From assembly GCF_001514215.1 (NCBI RefSeq), contig NZ_KQ948871.1, forward strand, positions 62,001 to 126,000: DNA of 64,000 nucleotides, read 5' to 3'. The stretch comes from Streptomyces bungoensis. GTDB taxonomy: Bacteria; Actinomycetota; Actinomycetes; Streptomycetales; Streptomycetaceae. Shown piece by piece: positions 1 to 9,121 of the stretch (position 1 is the first letter of the stretch; every line of letters starts with the position of its first letter). A program made the translations under genes and the position numbers. Below the pieces are notes generated by a model that saw only the letters and a list, made by a program, of their open reading frames with translations, searched no databases and was not told the origin of the DNA.

Positions 1-446
1 CCGAACTCGCCGACCACTGCCCGAACGTCATCGGCGTCAAGTACGCCGTCCCGGACGCGGCCCGCTTCGCCGCCTTCGCCCGGGACGCGGGCCTCGACCG
101 GTTCGTGTGGGTCGCCGGCCTCGCCGAGCCGTACGCCCCCTCCTACTTCTCGGCCGGCGCCACCGGTTTCACCTCCGGACTGGTGAACGTCGCCCCGGCC
201 GTCTCGCTGAACATGATCGAGGCGCTGCGCGCCGGCGACTACCCGGCCGCCATGAAGGTCTGGGAGCAGATCCGCCGCTTCGAGGAACTGCGCGCCGCGC
301 ACGGCTCCGCCAACAACGTCACCGTCGTCAAGGAGGCCCTCGCCGGCCTCGGCCTGTGCCGCCGGGACGTCCGCCCGCCGAGCAGGCCGCTGCCCGAGGA
401 GCAGCGCGCCGAGGTCGCCGCCATCGCCGCCGGGTGGTCGATATGA
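1..446 (+). CDS. DapA/KdgD-family lyase (5' truncated)
   Basis: C-terminal part of a dihydrodipicolinate-synthase/N-acetylneuraminate-lyase family protein; the start lies before the window and the reading frame runs from base 3. The Schiff-base lysine sits in the motif GVKYAVPD (lysine codon at 39-41), followed by the typical late TIM-barrel helices. The stop overlaps the next ATG by 4 bases (ATGA), so it is translationally coupled to the IlvD/Edd dehydratase. Paired with a sugar-acid dehydratase, a 2-keto-3-deoxy-sugar-acid aldolase or dehydratase (for example ketodeoxyglucarate or ketodeoxyarabonate dehydratase) is more likely than lysine synthesis. The exact substrate cannot be decided from this fragment. 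Confidence 0.85.
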   Translation, partial: ELADHCPNVIGVKYAVPDAARFAAFARDAGLDRFVWVAGLAEPYAPSYFSAGATGFTSGLVNVAPAVSLNMIEALRAGDYPAAMKVWEQIRRFEELRAAHGSANNVTVVKEALAGLGLCRRDVRPPSRPLPEEQRAEVAAIAAGWSI

Positions 447-2185
447 GCACACCGAACCCGCCGCGCCGGAACCCCGAGGACCTCAGGAGCCACCAGTGGT
501 ACGGCACCGACGGGCTGCGCTCCTTCAGCCACCGGGCCCGCACCCGGCAGCTCGGCTACCTCCCCGAGGAGCACCTCGGCAAGCCGGTCATCGCGATCCT
601 GAACACCTGGTCCGACATCAACCCCTGCCACGTCCACCTCCGCGACCGCGCCCAGGCGGTCAAGCGCGGGGTGTGGCAGGCGGGCGGTTTCCCGCTGGAG
701 TTCCCGGTCTCCACCCTCAGCGAGACCTTCCAGAAGCCGACCCCCATGCTCTACCGCAACATGCTCGCGATGGAGACCGAGGAGCTGCTGCGCTCCTACC
801 CCGTCGACGGCGCGGTGCTCATGGGCGGCTGCGACAAGTCCACCCCGGCCCTCCTGATGGGCGCGGCCTCCGTCGACCTGCCCGCCGTCTTCGTGCCGGC
901 CGGCCCCATGCTGCCGGGCCACTGGCGCGGTGAGGTGCTCGGCTCCGGCACCGACATGTGGAAGTACTGGGACGACAAGCGCGCCGGCCTCATCGGCGAC
1001 TGCGAGATGCAGGAACTGGAGAGTGGCCTGGCCCGCTCGCCCGGCCACTGCATGACCATGGGGACGGCGTCCACGCTGACCGCCGCCGCCGAGGCACTGG
1101 GCGTGACGGTCCCGGGCGCCTCCAGCATCCCGGCCGTCGACTCCGGGCACGACCGGATGGCCGCCAAGGCGGGCCTGAGCATCGTCGACCTGGTCCACCG
1201 GGACCTGAGGCTGAGCCGGATCCTCACCCGGGAGGCCTTCGAGGACGCGGTCACCACCGTGCTCGGCCTCGGCGGCTCCACCAACGCCGTGATCCACCTG
1301 ATCGCCATGGCGGGCCGGGCCGGAGTGCGGCTCACCCTCGACGACTTCGACCGCATCGCCCGCACGGTCCCCGTCCTCGCCGATGTCCGCCCCGGCGGGC
1401 AGAAGTACCTGATGGAGGACTTCCACTTCGCCGGCGGCCTGCCCGGCTTCCTCTCCCGCATCCCGGACCTGCTCCACCTCGACCGGCCGACCGTCTCCCA
1501 CGCCACCCTGCGCGAGCAGATCGACGGCGCCCAGGTGCACGACGACGACGTCATCCGGCCCCGCGGCAACCCGGTCGCCCGCGAGGGCGGCGTCGCCGTC
1601 CTGCGCGGCAACCTCTGCCCCGACGGCGCCGTCATCAAGCACATCGCCGCCGAGCCCCACCTGCTCAAGCACACCGGACCCGCGGTGGTCTTCGACGACT
1701 ACCGGACCATGCAGCGCACCATCAACGACCCGGCGCTGGGCATCACCGCCGACAGCGTCCTCGTCCTGCGCAACGCCGGTCCCAAGGGCGGCCCCGGCAT
1801 GCCCGAGTACGGCATGCTCCCGATCCCCGACCACCTGCTCAGGCAGGGCGTGCGGGACATGGTGCGGATCTCCGACGCCCGCATGAGCGGCACGAGTTAC
1901 GGCGCCTGCGTGCTGCACGTGGCACCGGAGTCGTACGTCGGCGGGCCGCTCGCCCTGGTGCGCACCGGGGACCTCGTCACGCTGGACGTCGAGGCACGCA
2001 CGCTCCACCTCCACGCGGACGACGCGGAGCTGGCGCGCAGGCGGGCCGCCTGGACACCGCCGCCCGCCCGCTACGAGCGCGGCTACGGCGCCCTCTACAA
2101 CGAGCAGATCACGCAGGCCGACACCGGCTGCGACTTCGAGTTCCTGGCCCGCCCGGGCCACGTGCCGGACCCGTACGCCGGCTGA
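443..2185 (+). CDS. IlvD/Edd-family sugar-acid dehydratase
   Basis: 580-residue Fe-S dehydratase that removes water from a sugar acid to give a 2-keto-3-deoxy acid. The three cluster-ligand cysteines of the family are visible: NPCHVH (Cys62), GGCDKST (Cys130, with Lys132) and GHCMTMGTAST (Cys203). The ATG at 443 overlaps the preceding stop (ATGA); an in-frame extension upstream is an artefact of reading through the previous gene. Length and the pairing with a DapA-family enzyme fit L-arabinonate or related aldonate dehydratases rather than the branched-chain enzyme IlvD. In this pectin/arabinan context an arabinonate- or galactonate-type substrate is my inference. Confidence 0.85.
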   Translation: MSTPNPPRRNPEDLRSHQWYGTDGLRSFSHRARTRQLGYLPEEHLGKPVIAILNTWSDINPCHVHLRDRAQAVKRGVWQAGGFPLEFPVSTLSETFQKPTPMLYRNMLAMETEELLRSYPVDGAVLMGGCDKSTPALLMGAASVDLPAVFVPAGPMLPGHWRGEVLGSGTDMWKYWDDKRAGLIGDCEMQELESGLARSPGHCMTMGTASTLTAAAEALGVTVPGASSIPAVDSGHDRMAAKAGLSIVDLVHRDLRLSRILTREAFEDAVTTVLGLGGSTNAVIHLIAMAGRAGVRLTLDDFDRIARTVPVLADVRPGGQKYLMEDFHFAGGLPGFLSRIPDLLHLDRPTVSHATLREQIDGAQVHDDDVIRPRGNPVAREGGVAVLRGNLCPDGAVIKHIAAEPHLLKHTGPAVVFDDYRTMQRTINDPALGITADSVLVLRNAGPKGGPGMPEYGMLPIPDHLLRQGVRDMVRISDARMSGTSYGACVLHVAPESYVGGPLALVRTGDLVTLDVEARTLHLHADDAELARRRAAWTPPPARYERGYGALYNEQITQADTGCDFEFLARPGHVPDPYAG

Positions 2186-2222
2186 CCCCGCCTCCTTTCC
2201 GGCACACCAGACCCATGTGTAG

Positions 2223-2240
2223 GTAGCAAGCGCTTCCTAC
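2223..2240. promoter_or_regulatory. LacI-type operator before the sugar ABC operon
   Basis: An 18-bp near-perfect palindrome, GTAGCAAGCGCTTCCTAC, with one mismatched pair and the AAGCGCTT core typical of LacI/GalR-family operators. It lies 40 bp upstream of the first permease start, where a repressor would block transcription. No LacI-family regulator gene is in the window; it may lie just upstream. Confidence 0.65.
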
Positions 2241-2279
2241 ACCCGCTGTACCCGTCCCACTGCGAAACGGAGAACAGTC

Positions 2280-3215
2280 ATGGCCCAAGCCGCAGCCGTG
2301 GCGAAACCGCCCGCGCCACCCCGGCGGCGCCGTGCCTCCGCGACCCCGCGCAGGCTGCCGTACCTGCTGATCGCGCCGGCGGCCCTGCTGATGCTGGGCT
2401 TCATCGCCTACCCCGTGCTCAGCGTCTTCTACTACAGCCTGCAGGACTACAACCCCACCAAGCCGTGGCGGAACGGCTTCGCGGGCCTCGGCAACTTCAC
2501 CCAGGCCTTCGCGCACGACCCGCAGTTCTGGGACACGCTGACCTTCAGCGCCAAGTGGGTCGTGGTCGAGGTCGGGCTGCAGCTGCTGTTCGGGCTCGTG
2601 CTGGCGCTCATCGTCAACCAGACCTTCGTCGGGCGGGGCCTGGGACGGGCCCTGGTGTTCTCCCCGTGGGCGGTCTCCGGGGTGCTGACCTCCGCGATCT
2701 GGGTCCTGCTCTACAACTCCCAGACCGGCATGACCCGTTACCTCGCCGACGCCGGCATCGGCTCCTACGGCACCAGCTGGCTCTCGGACACCTCCACGGT
2801 GTTCCCGGCGGCGGTGGTCGCCGACCTGTGGCGGGGCGTCCCCTTCTTCGCGATCCTCATCCTCGCCGACCTGCAGTCCGTCTCCCGGGACCTGTACGAG
2901 GCGGCCGAGGTCGACGGCGCGAGCAGGCTCAAGCAGTTCTGGCACATCACCCTGCCCCACCTGAAGGACGCGATCGTCCTGTCCACGCTGCTGCGCGCGG
3001 TGTGGGAGTTCAACAACGTCGACCTGCTCTACACCCTGACCGGCGGCGGCCCCGCGGGCGAGACCACGACCCTCCCGCTGTACATCGCCAACACCAGCGT
3101 CGACGCCCACAACTTCGGCTACGCCTCCGCCCTGACCACGGTGGCGTTCGTGATCCTGCTCTTCTGCTCGATCGTCTACCTGCGGCTGAGCAAGTTCGGA
3201 GGCGACACCAAGTGA
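2280..3215 (+). CDS. Sugar ABC transporter permease (MalF type)
   Basis: 311-residue inner-membrane subunit of a carbohydrate uptake (CUT1) ABC transporter. It has a basic N-terminus (residues 1-30), about six hydrophobic segments, and the permease EAA loop near residues 203-222 (YEAAEVDGASRLKQFWHITLP), which docks on the ATPase. The ATG at 2280 follows a GGAG ribosome site. It is the first gene behind the LacI-type operator and overlaps the second permease (GTGA). No ATPase gene lies in the operon; Streptomyces CUT1 systems commonly share the ATPase MsiK encoded elsewhere. Confidence 0.93.
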   Translation: MAQAAAVAKPPAPPRRRRASATPRRLPYLLIAPAALLMLGFIAYPVLSVFYYSLQDYNPTKPWRNGFAGLGNFTQAFAHDPQFWDTLTFSAKWVVVEVGLQLLFGLVLALIVNQTFVGRGLGRALVFSPWAVSGVLTSAIWVLLYNSQTGMTRYLADAGIGSYGTSWLSDTSTVFPAAVVADLWRGVPFFAILILADLQSVSRDLYEAAEVDGASRLKQFWHITLPHLKDAIVLSTLLRAVWEFNNVDLLYTLTGGGPAGETTTLPLYIANTSVDAHNFGYASALTTVAFVILLFCSIVYLRLSKFGGDTK

Positions 3216-4096
3216 TCACCGAGATCGCTCCCGCGCCCGAGCGCACGGTGCCCGCGCCCGCCCGGCCGCGCCGCGGGCGCCGCGCCTGGGACGAGGTCCC
3301 GCGCTGGCAGATCTACCTCCCGCTGTCGGTCTACCTGCTGTTCACCCTGGTCCCGTTCTACTGGATCCTGCTCTTCGCCCTGCGCCCGGCCGGCTCCACC
3401 TCCCTGGTCCCCTGGCCGATGACCTTCGACCACTTCCGGAAGGTGTGGACCGAGCGCAGCTTCGGCACCTACTTCGCCAACAGCGTCTACGTCGGTCTCG
3501 CCACCCTCGTGCTGACCACCCTGGTCGCGCTGGCCGGCGGCTACGCCCTCGCCCGCTTCGACTTCCGCCTCAAGCGCGGCTTCATGCTGGCCCTGCTGTG
3601 CTCCCAGTTCGTGCCGGGCGCGCTGCTGCTGGTCCCGCTGTTCCAGATCTTCGCCAAGCTGTCGATGATCAACTCACTGGGCAGCGTCGTCCTCGCCGAG
3701 ACGGTGTTCCAGCTTCCGCTGTCGATGATCCTGATCAGCGGCTTCATCCGGAACGTGCCGTACTCCCTGGAGGAGGCCGCCTGGGTGGACGGCTGCAACC
3801 GGCTGACCGCCTTCCGGATCGTCGTCCTGCCGCTGCTGCGGCCCGGGCTGATCGCCGTCGGCTCCTTCGCCTTCGTGCACGCCTGGAACCACTTCCTGTT
3901 CGCCCTGATGTTCCTCTCCGACCAGAGCAAGCAGACCATCCCGGTCGGCCTCAACACCCTGATGAGCGCGGACAGCGTCGACCTGGGCGCCCTCGCGGCG
4001 GGCGGCATCGTCGCCGCCGTACCCGTGGTGATCGTGTTCGCCTTCATCCAGAAGTGGCTGATCACCGGCTTCAGCGCGGGGGCGGTGAAGGGATGA
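3212..4096 (+). CDS. Sugar ABC transporter permease (MalG type)
   Basis: 294-residue partner permease. The GTG start at 3212 is chosen because it overlaps the previous stop and has a GGAGG site at 3198-3202. After a cytoplasmic Arg/Pro-rich N-terminus come six predicted membrane segments and the EAA loop EEAAWVDGCNRLTAFRIVVLP. It forms the translocation pore with the upstream permease and receives substrate from the lipoprotein at 7658. Overlap with the next ATG (ATGA) continues the operon. Confidence 0.93.
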   Translation: MITEIAPAPERTVPAPARPRRGRRAWDEVPRWQIYLPLSVYLLFTLVPFYWILLFALRPAGSTSLVPWPMTFDHFRKVWTERSFGTYFANSVYVGLATLVLTTLVALAGGYALARFDFRLKRGFMLALLCSQFVPGALLLVPLFQIFAKLSMINSLGSVVLAETVFQLPLSMILISGFIRNVPYSLEEAAWVDGCNRLTAFRIVVLPLLRPGLIAVGSFAFVHAWNHFLFALMFLSDQSKQTIPVGLNTLMSADSVDLGALAAGGIVAAVPVVIVFAFIQKWLITGFSAGAVKG

Positions 4097-5241
4097 CGAC
4101 GACACCGCTGCCCGTCGTCCTGGCGGGCGCGCGCGGCCACGGCCACTGGCACCTGGACAACATCCGCCGGCTCCAGCGCGCCGGGCTCCTCCGGCTGGCC
4201 GGGATCTGCGAACTGACCCCGCTGACGGCCGAGGAGATCCCGGACGGGCTCGGCGCCCCCGAGCAGTCCGCCGACCTCGGGGCGCTCCTCGACGCCACCG
4301 GCGCGCGGATCGCCGTGATCTGCACGCCGATCCCCACCCACACCGACCTGGCCCTCACCGCCGCCCGGCGGGGCGTCCACGTGCTGCTGGAGAAGCCGCC
4401 CGCCCCGTCGTACGCCGAGTTCCGGCGCATGGCCGACGGGGTCGCCCGGGCCGGGGTGGTCTGCCAGATCGGGTTCCAGTCGCTGGGCTCGCACGCCGTG
4501 CCCGCGATCCGGCGGCTCGTCGCCGAGGGCGCGATCGGCGAGCTCGTCGGGGTCGGCGGCGCCGGGGCCTGGGCCCGGGACGAGGCCTACTACCGGCGGG
4601 CGCCCTGGGCGGGCAAGCGGCGGCTGAACGGCGCCGACGTGGTCGACGGGGTGCTCACCAACCCCCTCGCGCACGCCGTCGCCACGGGTCTCGCCCTGCT
4701 CGGCGCGACCCGCGCCGAGCACGTCACCGGCATCGAGACCGAACTGCTGCGCGCCAACGACATCGAGTCCGACGACACCTCCTGCGTCCGCGTGAGCACC
4801 GTGCACGGCCCGGTCACGGTCGCCGCCACCCTGTGCGCCGAGGAGCCGGGGGAGCCGTACGTGCTGCTGCACGGCGGCAGCGGGCGGATCACCTTCTGGT
4901 ACAAGCAGGACCGGGTGCTGCTCCAGCGCGCCGGGCACGGCCCGCAGGAGACCGAGTACGGCCGTACCGACCTGCTGGAGAACCTCGTTCAGCACCTCAC
5001 CGCCGGTGCGCCGCTGCTGGTCGCCCCGGACGAGACCGGCGCCTTCATGCGGGTCGTCGAGGCCGTCCGGACCGCCCCCGACCCGGCCCCGCTGCCCGAG
5101 AGCGCCTGGCGCCTGCTGCCCGACGGGCCCCGCCGGGTGGTGACCGGCGTCGACGGCATGGTCGCGGCCAGCGCCGACACCCTCGCCCTCTACTCCGAGC
5201 TGGGCGCCTCCTGGGCGCTGCCGAAAGAGGTGAGCACCTGA
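4093..5241 (+). CDS. Gfo/Idh/MocA-family oxidoreductase
   Basis: 382-residue NAD(P)-dependent sugar oxidoreductase. The N-terminal Rossmann fold begins VVLAGARGHGHWHLDNI; the family EKP motif follows (HVLLEKPPAPS, about residue 100), and a C-terminal alpha/beta substrate domain carries the rest. It probably oxidises, or oxidises and re-reduces, a sugar released from the imported oligosaccharide. It overlaps both neighbours by a few bases and is flanked by permease and DUF6807 genes, a grouping seen in sugar utilisation loci. Substrate unknown. Confidence 0.88.
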   Translation: MTTTPLPVVLAGARGHGHWHLDNIRRLQRAGLLRLAGICELTPLTAEEIPDGLGAPEQSADLGALLDATGARIAVICTPIPTHTDLALTAARRGVHVLLEKPPAPSYAEFRRMADGVARAGVVCQIGFQSLGSHAVPAIRRLVAEGAIGELVGVGGAGAWARDEAYYRRAPWAGKRRLNGADVVDGVLTNPLAHAVATGLALLGATRAEHVTGIETELLRANDIESDDTSCVRVSTVHGPVTVAATLCAEEPGEPYVLLHGGSGRITFWYKQDRVLLQRAGHGPQETEYGRTDLLENLVQHLTAGAPLLVAPDETGAFMRVVEAVRTAPDPAPLPESAWRLLPDGPRRVVTGVDGMVAASADTLALYSELGASWALPKEVST

Positions 5242-6086
5242 TGACGTCCCCCGACAGCCTGGTCCTCAAGGTCGCCGGCAGACCGGTCGGCCGGTACGTC
5301 ACCCGGCCCGAACTGCCCGCCCGGCTCTCCCCGCGCCCCTACCTGCACCCCGTCACCACCCTGGCCGGCACGCCGGTCACCGAACTGGGCCCCGCCGACC
5401 ACGCACACCACCTCGGCGTCGGTGTCGCCGTCCCCGACGTCGAGGGGCACAACTTCTGGGGCGGACGCACCTTCGTCCGCGACAAGGGACCGACCGAGCT
5501 GGACAACCACGGCGCCCAGCGGCACACCGCCTTCCAGCTGCGCGACCCCGACGGCTTCGTGGAGGAGCTGCGCTGGGTCGCCGCCGGGGCCGAGCTGCTG
5601 CGCGAGCGCCGCACCGTCGCCGCCACCGAACTGACCGACGGCGCCTGGGCGCTGGACTTCACCTTCTCCCTCACCAACGTCACCCCGGGCCCGCTGTCCT
5701 TCGGCAGCCCCGCCACCAACGGGCGGCCCGGCGCGGCCTACGGCGGCTTCTTCTGGCGGGCCCGCAGGGAGACGGCGGCGCCGGACGTCTTCACCGCCGA
5801 CCGCGAGGGCGAGCACGCCGTCCACGGCAGCCGCGCCGGCTGGCTCGCGCTGGCCGGCGCGGACTGGACGCTGGTGTTCGCCGGAGCCACGGAGGACACC
5901 CGCCGCGACCCGTGGTTCGTCCGGGCCGCCGAGTACCCGGGGGTGGGCTCGTCGCTGGCCTCCGGACAGCGGCTGCGGGTGGCGCCCGGCGGGACCGTCG
6001 TACGGCGGATCGTCACCGTCGTCGCCGACGGCCGCCCCGGCCGGGACGCCGTCGCCGCGCTGGTGCGCAAGGCGGTGAGCCGGTGA
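5241..6086 (+). CDS. DUF6807 (PmoA-like) protein
   Basis: 281-residue beta-rich protein of the DUF6807 family, sometimes labelled PmoA by old annotation. The characteristic HHLGVGVAVPDVEGHNFWGG segment (about residues 55-74) is present with a cluster of histidines that could bind metal. The family often travels with Gfo/Idh/MocA oxidoreductases and sugar ABC genes, as here. No signal peptide is seen, so it is probably cytosolic. Biochemical role unknown to me; a carbohydrate-modifying role is inferred only from context. Its ATG shares a base with the preceding stop (TGATG). Confidence 0.75.
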   Translation: MTSPDSLVLKVAGRPVGRYVTRPELPARLSPRPYLHPVTTLAGTPVTELGPADHAHHLGVGVAVPDVEGHNFWGGRTFVRDKGPTELDNHGAQRHTAFQLRDPDGFVEELRWVAAGAELLRERRTVAATELTDGAWALDFTFSLTNVTPGPLSFGSPATNGRPGAAYGGFFWRARRETAAPDVFTADREGEHAVHGSRAGWLALAGADWTLVFAGATEDTRRDPWFVRAAEYPGVGSSLASGQRLRVAPGGTVVRRIVTVVADGRPGRDAVAALVRKAVSR

Positions 6087-7594
6087 CCGCCCCCGCCACC
6101 TACCGCAACCCGGTGCTGAACGCCGACTGGTCCGACCCCGACGTCGTCCGCGTCGGCGACGACTTCTGCCTCACCGCCTCCAGCTTCGGCCGCGCCCCCG
6201 GCCTGCCGCTGCTGCACTCGCGCGACCTGGTGAACTGGACCCTCGTCGGCCACGCCCTCGAACGCCTCGAACCCGAGGCCGAGTTCGCCCGGCCCCGGCA
6301 CGACCGCGGGGTCTGGGCGCCGTCGATCCGGCACCACGACGACCGCTTCTGGATCTTCTGGGGCGACCCCGACCAGGGTGTCTTCCAGGTCAACGCCCCG
6401 GCGATCCGGGGCCCGTGGACCCGCCCGCACCTGGTGAAGGCGGGCAAGGGGCTGATCGACCCCTGCCCCCTGTGGGACGACGAGACGGGCGACGCCTACC
6501 TGGTGCACGCCTGGGCCAGGTCCCGCTCCGGCGTCAGCAACCGGCTCACCGGCCACCGGATGCACCCCGACGGCGGCTCGCTGCTCGACGAGGGCAAGGT
6601 GATCGTCGACGGCGACCGCATCCCCGGCTGGTTCACACTGGAGGGGCCCAAGCTCCACCGGCACGACGGCTGGTTCTGGATCCTCGCGCCCGCCGGGGGA
6701 GTGGAGACCGGCTGGCAGGGGGCCTTCCGCTCGCGCGGCTTCTTCGGGCCGTACGAGCAGCGGATCGTCCTGGAGCAGAAGGACACCGACGTCAACGGGC
6801 CCCATCAGGGCGGCTGGGTGCGCACGGCGGCCGGCGAGGACTGGTTCCTGCACTTCCAGCAGCGCGGCGCCTACGGCAGGGTCGTCCACCTGCAGCCGAT
6901 GCGCTGGGACGCCGGCTGGCCGGTGCTCGGCGACGACGGCGCCCCCGTCGCCGTGCACCGGCGGCCCGCCCTGCCCCCGCAGCCGGCCGCGGCACCCGCC
7001 ACCGACGACGACTTCCCCGGCGGACGGTACGGCCGCCAGTGGCAGTGGACGGCCAACCCCGGCGACGGCTGGGCCACCCAGCACTCCGCGGACGGACTGC
7101 GGCTGACCTGCGTCCGCTCGGCCGACGCCCACGACCTGCGCCGGCTGCCGCACGTGCTGACCCAGCGGCTGCCCGGCAGCCCGTGCGCGGCCGAGGCGGA
7201 GGTGCGCCTCGACGGCACCGAGCCGGGTGCCCGGGCGGGCCTCGCGGTGCTCGGGGACGCGTACGCGTGGATCGGGCTCGAGCGGGCGGCCGACGGGACG
7301 GTCCGGCTCGTGCACCGGTTCGCCGAACCCGGAGCGGAGCGCGAACGGGACGCCGGCACCGTGTGCCGCGCGCCCGGCGGCCGGGCCCGGCTGCGGATCG
7401 AGGTGGCGGCCGGAGCGCGGTGCCGCTTCGGGTTCGACGTCGGGGACGGCCCGCGCTTCTCCTCCGGGCCGGTCTTCACGGCCACCCCCTGGCGCTGGGT
7501 CGGCGCCCTGCTCGGCCTGTTCGCCGCCGCGCCCGAGGGACCGGGCGGTGCGGGAACGGCGACGTTCACGAGGTTCCGGATCGACGACCTGTAG
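6083..7594 (+). CDS. Glycoside hydrolase family 43 protein
   Basis: 503 residues. The N-terminal five-bladed beta-propeller opens with RNPVLNADWSDPDVVRVGDD, where Asp18 fits the GH43 catalytic base; LEGPKL (about residue 188) fits the general acid glutamate. The C-terminal third looks like the concanavalin-type beta-sandwich of beta-xylosidase/arabinofuranosidase members. No signal peptide, so it should act on imported oligosaccharides, most likely arabinose- or xylose-containing pectin side chains. The GTG start overlaps the DUF6807 stop (GTGA). Last gene of the tightly coupled block. Confidence 0.9.
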   Translation: MTAPATYRNPVLNADWSDPDVVRVGDDFCLTASSFGRAPGLPLLHSRDLVNWTLVGHALERLEPEAEFARPRHDRGVWAPSIRHHDDRFWIFWGDPDQGVFQVNAPAIRGPWTRPHLVKAGKGLIDPCPLWDDETGDAYLVHAWARSRSGVSNRLTGHRMHPDGGSLLDEGKVIVDGDRIPGWFTLEGPKLHRHDGWFWILAPAGGVETGWQGAFRSRGFFGPYEQRIVLEQKDTDVNGPHQGGWVRTAAGEDWFLHFQQRGAYGRVVHLQPMRWDAGWPVLGDDGAPVAVHRRPALPPQPAAAPATDDDFPGGRYGRQWQWTANPGDGWATQHSADGLRLTCVRSADAHDLRRLPHVLTQRLPGSPCAAEAEVRLDGTEPGARAGLAVLGDAYAWIGLERAADGTVRLVHRFAEPGAERERDAGTVCRAPGGRARLRIEVAAGARCRFGFDVGDGPRFSSGPVFTATPWRWVGALLGLFAAAPEGPGGAGTATFTRFRIDDL

Positions 7595-7657
7595 TTCCTT
7601 CCCACCGGTCCGGTTCCACCCCTCCTGTCCAGTTTCTAGAAGAGAAGAGCCGACTCG

Positions 7658-8995
7658 ATGAAGAGCAGCATCCGCAGCAACAGACGTGCCGCCACGGCCG
7701 TCGCCCTGGGCTCCGTCCTCGCGCTGGCCGCCACCGGCTGCGGCGACGACGGCAGCGGCGGCGCGGGAGACAAGGGGGGCGAGGGCTCCGGCAAGGGCAC
7801 GATCACCTTCTGGGACAACAACGGCGGTGTCCGCACCGACATCTGGAAGCAGGTCATCGCCGACTTCGAGAAGAAGAACCCCGGCATCAAGGTCAAGTAC
7901 GTCGGCATCCCGGCGGCCGGCGCCCAGTCCAAGTACGACACCGCCATCCAGGGCGGCGGCCTGCCCGATGTCGGCGGCGTGGGCACCGCGATGCTCGCCG
8001 AGGTCGCGGTCCAGGGCGCGCTGGAGCCGCTGGACGGCCGGCTGCGGAAGAGCTCGCTGAACGGCAAGCTGAGCCAGAACCTGCTCGACGTCAGCAAGGC
8101 GGCGGGCGGCGGGGACACGCTGTACCAGGTGCCGACCTCCGCCAACAACGGCACGCTGTGGTACCGGACCGACCTGTTCAAGAAGGCCGGCCTGGACGCG
8201 CCGACCACCTGGTCGAAGTTCTACGAGGCCGCCGACAAGCTCACGGACAAGGGCCGGAACCGGTTCGGCTTCACCATCCGGGGCGGCGAGGGCGCCATCG
8301 CGCCGGCCCTCGACGCGGTGTACGGCCAGACCGGGATCACGTCCTTCTGGAACGGCGACAGGACCACGGTCAACGACCCCAAGAACGTGGCCGCCCTCGA
8401 GAAGTACGTCGCGCTGTACAAGAAGGACACCCCGTCCGCCGACGTGAACAACGACTTCACGAAGATGGTCGCCCAGTGGGACAGCGGCACGATCGGCATG
8501 CTGAGCCACAACCTGGGCTCGTACCAGGACCACCTGAAGGCGCTGGGCAAGGACAGGTTCCGGGGCATCCCGAACCCCACGCTGGACGACGGCACCCGGG
8601 TGCAGGTGTCCAACCCGGTCGACGGGCTGAGCCTGTTCAAGTCGAGCAAGAACAAGGCGGCCGCCTGGAAGTTCATCGAGTTCGCCGTCTCCGCCGCGGA
8701 GAACTCCAAGTTCAACGAGTCGGCGGGGCAGGTCCCGGCGAACACCGACGCGGCCAAGGACGCGTGGATCCAGCAGGCCGAGCCGACGAAGCTGGCGGCC
8801 GAGGCGCTGAACGGGGCCGACACGAAGATCGTGCAGTTGCCCTACTACCTGCCCGACTGGAACACGATCTCCAAGGCGGACAACGAGCCGAACTTCCAGA
8901 AGCTGCTGCTCGGGAAGATGAGCGCGAAGGAGTTCCTGGACACGCTGGCGGACCAGCTGAACAAGGCTCAGGCGGACTGGCAGAAGAACCACTGA
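7658..8995 (+). CDS. Sugar-binding lipoprotein of ABC transporter
   Basis: 445-residue extracellular solute-binding protein (family 1). A lipoprotein signal peptide ends in the lipobox LAATGC (Cys28), followed by a Gly/Asp/Ser-rich tether. The mature part begins ITFWDNNGG, typical of CUT1 binding proteins. It captures an oligosaccharide and delivers it to the permeases at 2280 and 3212. The 63-base gap after the GH43 gene holds no clear terminator, so it is probably co-transcribed. Placement after the enzymes rather than before the permeases is unusual but not rare. Confidence 0.93.
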   Translation: MKSSIRSNRRAATAVALGSVLALAATGCGDDGSGGAGDKGGEGSGKGTITFWDNNGGVRTDIWKQVIADFEKKNPGIKVKYVGIPAAGAQSKYDTAIQGGGLPDVGGVGTAMLAEVAVQGALEPLDGRLRKSSLNGKLSQNLLDVSKAAGGGDTLYQVPTSANNGTLWYRTDLFKKAGLDAPTTWSKFYEAADKLTDKGRNRFGFTIRGGEGAIAPALDAVYGQTGITSFWNGDRTTVNDPKNVAALEKYVALYKKDTPSADVNNDFTKMVAQWDSGTIGMLSHNLGSYQDHLKALGKDRFRGIPNPTLDDGTRVQVSNPVDGLSLFKSSKNKAAAWKFIEFAVSAAENSKFNESAGQVPANTDAAKDAWIQQAEPTKLAAEALNGADTKIVQLPYYLPDWNTISKADNEPNFQKLLLGKMSAKEFLDTLADQLNKAQADWQKNH

Positions 8996-9013
8996 GCGCG
9001 GGTGGTTCGGTTT

Positions 9014-9090
9014 CGCGGGGGCTGCGGGCCGGTGGGGGCCGGTCGCGCCCCCGCGGCGGAGCCGCATGCCGATGCGGCCCCGCGCCCCTG
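9014..9090. repeat. Streptomyces-type intergenic palindromic repeat
   Basis: GC-rich structured segment in the 126-base gap after the binding protein. It contains a perfect 7-bp stem with a 4-base loop (9061-9067 with 9072-9078, GCCGCAT/ATGCGGC). Its outer part, beginning GCGGGGGCTGCGGGCC and ending GCCCCGCGCCCCTG, resembles a repeat I remember as abundant between Streptomyces genes. It may also end transcription of the ABC operon. Confidence 0.55.
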
Positions 9091-9121
9091 AGGAACTTCC
9101 CCTTCGTCGAAAGGCACAGGT

